Origin: Pleomorphochaeta sp964545735
Lineage (GTDB): Bacteria > Spirochaetota > Spirochaetia > Sphaerochaetales > Sphaerochaetaceae
DNA length: 6,543 nt
NCBI GenBank assembly: GCA_964545735.1
Contig: CAZJGS010000134.1
Coordinates: forward strand, 1-6,543
Direction: 5' to 3'
The notes under the pieces were generated by a model, which was not told the DNA's origin, made no database searches, and saw only the letters and a list, made by a program, of their open reading frames with translations. Made by a program: the position numbers and the translations under genes. Shown here one piece after another: positions 5,402-6,543 of the stretch. The stretch's first letter is position 1. Each line of letters opens with the position of its first letter.

Positions 5402-6543
5402 TTATGATTTTTGTACTTCAATTATTTTTGTTAATATAATTATAATCAAAGAGAAAAAGAATATTAGAAATGGAAGTATTCTATACCCGAAGCTAAGCAT
5501 TATGACACCAATAACTGGTGGCATGAAAGCAGAACCTAAATAAGCACTTGCCATTTGGTATCCAATAATCTTTGAACTAATTGCAGATCCAAATCTTCTA
5601 GGTGTTCTATGAATCATAGAAGGATAAAGGGAAGCAAATCCAAATCCAATTATTAAAACACAAATCGCTGAGATATTACTGTTAAAATTGAATAGCATTA
5701 GTATTGAAGCAAGGGATGATATAATTGCACTTAGATATATCATATTTACAGTTCCGACTTTCTCAGAAATAATACCTGAGAGAATTCTGCCACTAGTAAT
5801 ACCAATAAAAAATAGTGAAGCAATACGAGCAGCATTAGCTACACTAAAATCTAGATAGTTAACACTATAGGTGGCTATCCATACAAACATTGAAGTTTCT
5901 ACAGAACAATAGAAAAAGAAGGTTAACATGGCAAGATAGGAAGTCCAGGCTCTTGAAGTACCTTCAAAAAAGTTGGATAACTCTTCTCCTTCCCTAGCTG
6001 TTGTTTTATTTGTTTCAGCTTTATTAAAACGTTTTATAAAAAATAATTGAACAATTGCCAAAATTAATTGAATAGAAGCAATAAGTCTATAACCAAATTG
6101 ATAATTATTACTCGATAACCCAATACTTAAAATTAGTGGACCAAGAGTAGCCCCTAAACCCCAAAAAGCATGCAAAAAAGACATGTGCTTTGCCCTGTAA
6201 TTAAGGGATACGTAGTTGTTCAAGGCCGAATCTATTGCCCCACCACCTAGACCTAATACAATTGATAAAGGTATTAACATCAAAAAGGAAGAGGAAAAAG
6301 AATAACCAAACAAAGCAACTGAAGTCATCAATGTCGATATTGCTATAGTTTTACCAGTTCCAAAGGTTTTATTTAACCACATGGCTAACAAAGAAGAAAT
6401 TACAGTTGCAATACAAGTAGTAAAAGACAATATTCCAGCATATTCTGTTGGAACATTTAATACTGAATGAAGAACTGGCCAAGCCGAACCTAATAAACTG
6501 TCGGGTAAACCTAAAGAAATAAAGGTTGTATATATTATTACTA
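5402..6543 (-). CDS. Major facilitator superfamily permease, 5' end beyond the window
   Basis: The frame stays open to the right edge and codes for 379 residues in the window, so the true start lies outside. The TTG at 6430 is not the start, because the 37 codons before it encode typical MFS helix 1 sequence (LGLPDSLLGSAWP). Numbered from the edge, about 12 hydrophobic segments are visible near 1-20, 34-56, 63-82, 85-107, 122-142, 150-169, 199-224, 236-258, 264-284, 288-310, 322-347 and 352-372. A hydrophilic central loop (170-198) separates the two six-helix halves. Recognisable MFS text includes GLGGGAIDSALN (96-107), LHAFWGLGATLGP (123-135) and GRILSGIISEKVG (251-263, the motif-A-like loop of the second half). 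These resemble FucP-like sugar permeases, but the substrate cannot be read from sequence. It is an inner-membrane protein transcribed in the same direction as ygfK, yet separated by a terminator-like repeat and a strong promoter, so a role in purine uptake is not established. Confidence 0.92.
   Translation of the reverse strand, partial: VIIYTTFISLGLPDSLLGSAWPVLHSVLNVPTEYAGILSFTTCIATVISSLLAMWLNKTFGTGKTIAISTLMTSVALFGYSFSSSFLMLIPLSIVLGLGGGAIDSALNNYVSLNYRAKHMSFLHAFWGLGATLGPLILSIGLSSNNYQFGYRLIASIQLILAIVQLFFIKRFNKAETNKTTAREGEELSNFFEGTSRAWTSYLAMLTFFFYCSVETSMFVWIATYSVNYLDFSVANAARIASLFFIGITSGRILSGIISEKVGTVNMIYLSAIISSLASILMLFNFNSNISAICVLIIGFGFASLYPSMIHRTPRRFGSAISSKIIGYQMASAYLGSAFMPPVIGVIMLSFGYRILPFLIFFFSLIIIILTKIIEVQKS

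Noticed and set aside
1..6543. CRISPR arrays, tRNA or rRNA genes, insertion sequences
   Set aside because: No spaced repeats, cloverleaf-like segments, transposase frames or terminal inverted repeats were seen; four conserved genes account for nearly all of the window.

Overview
The window is AT-rich (roughly one third G+C by eye). It uses the standard code: TGG is the only Trp codon seen, and no in-frame TGA occurs in the four genes. Shine-Dalgarno sites are strong AAGGAG/AGGAG types. Together with the gene content this suggests a low-GC anaerobic Firmicute (Clostridia- or Erysipelotrichia-like, possibly a gut bacterium). The species cannot be named from this sequence. All four genes lie on the minus strand, so the biological reading order is from high to low coordinates.

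Layout in transcription order. (1) 5402-6543: a 12-helix major facilitator superfamily permease whose 5' end lies beyond the right edge. (2) 5051-5401: a 351-bp intergenic region. It holds a 16-bp perfect inverted repeat after the permease (probable terminator), several smaller palindromes, and a near-consensus sigma-70 promoter with CAACA/TGTTG palindromes at and just upstream of its -35 box. (3) 1859-5050: ygfK, a 1063-residue iron-sulfur flavoprotein. (4) 540-1850: ssnA, a metal-dependent aminohydrolase, only 8 nt after ygfK. (5) 1-481: the N-terminal 160 residues of ygeY, an M20 metallohydrolase cut by the left edge.

ygfK-ssnA-ygeY is part of the conserved cluster long labelled 'selenium metabolism / putative selenate reductase', because it often accompanies selenium-dependent molybdenum hydroxylases (xanthine dehydrogenase homologues). 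More recent genetics in gut anaerobes and Escherichia coli ties the cluster (ygeX, ygeY, ygeW, ygfK, ssnA, hyuA, xdh) to anaerobic uric acid and purine breakdown. A sensible model is that YgfK passes electrons from NAD(P)H through FAD and Fe-S clusters to reduce a purine-derived ring, and that SsnA and YgeY then hydrolyse the products. Exact step assignments are inference here. The missing partners are expected further left.

No wholly new system is evident. The points most worth a second look are an acidic Cys-rich insert in YgfK, the dihydropyrimidine-dehydrogenase-like but permuted domain order of YgfK, and the palindrome-rich operon promoter.
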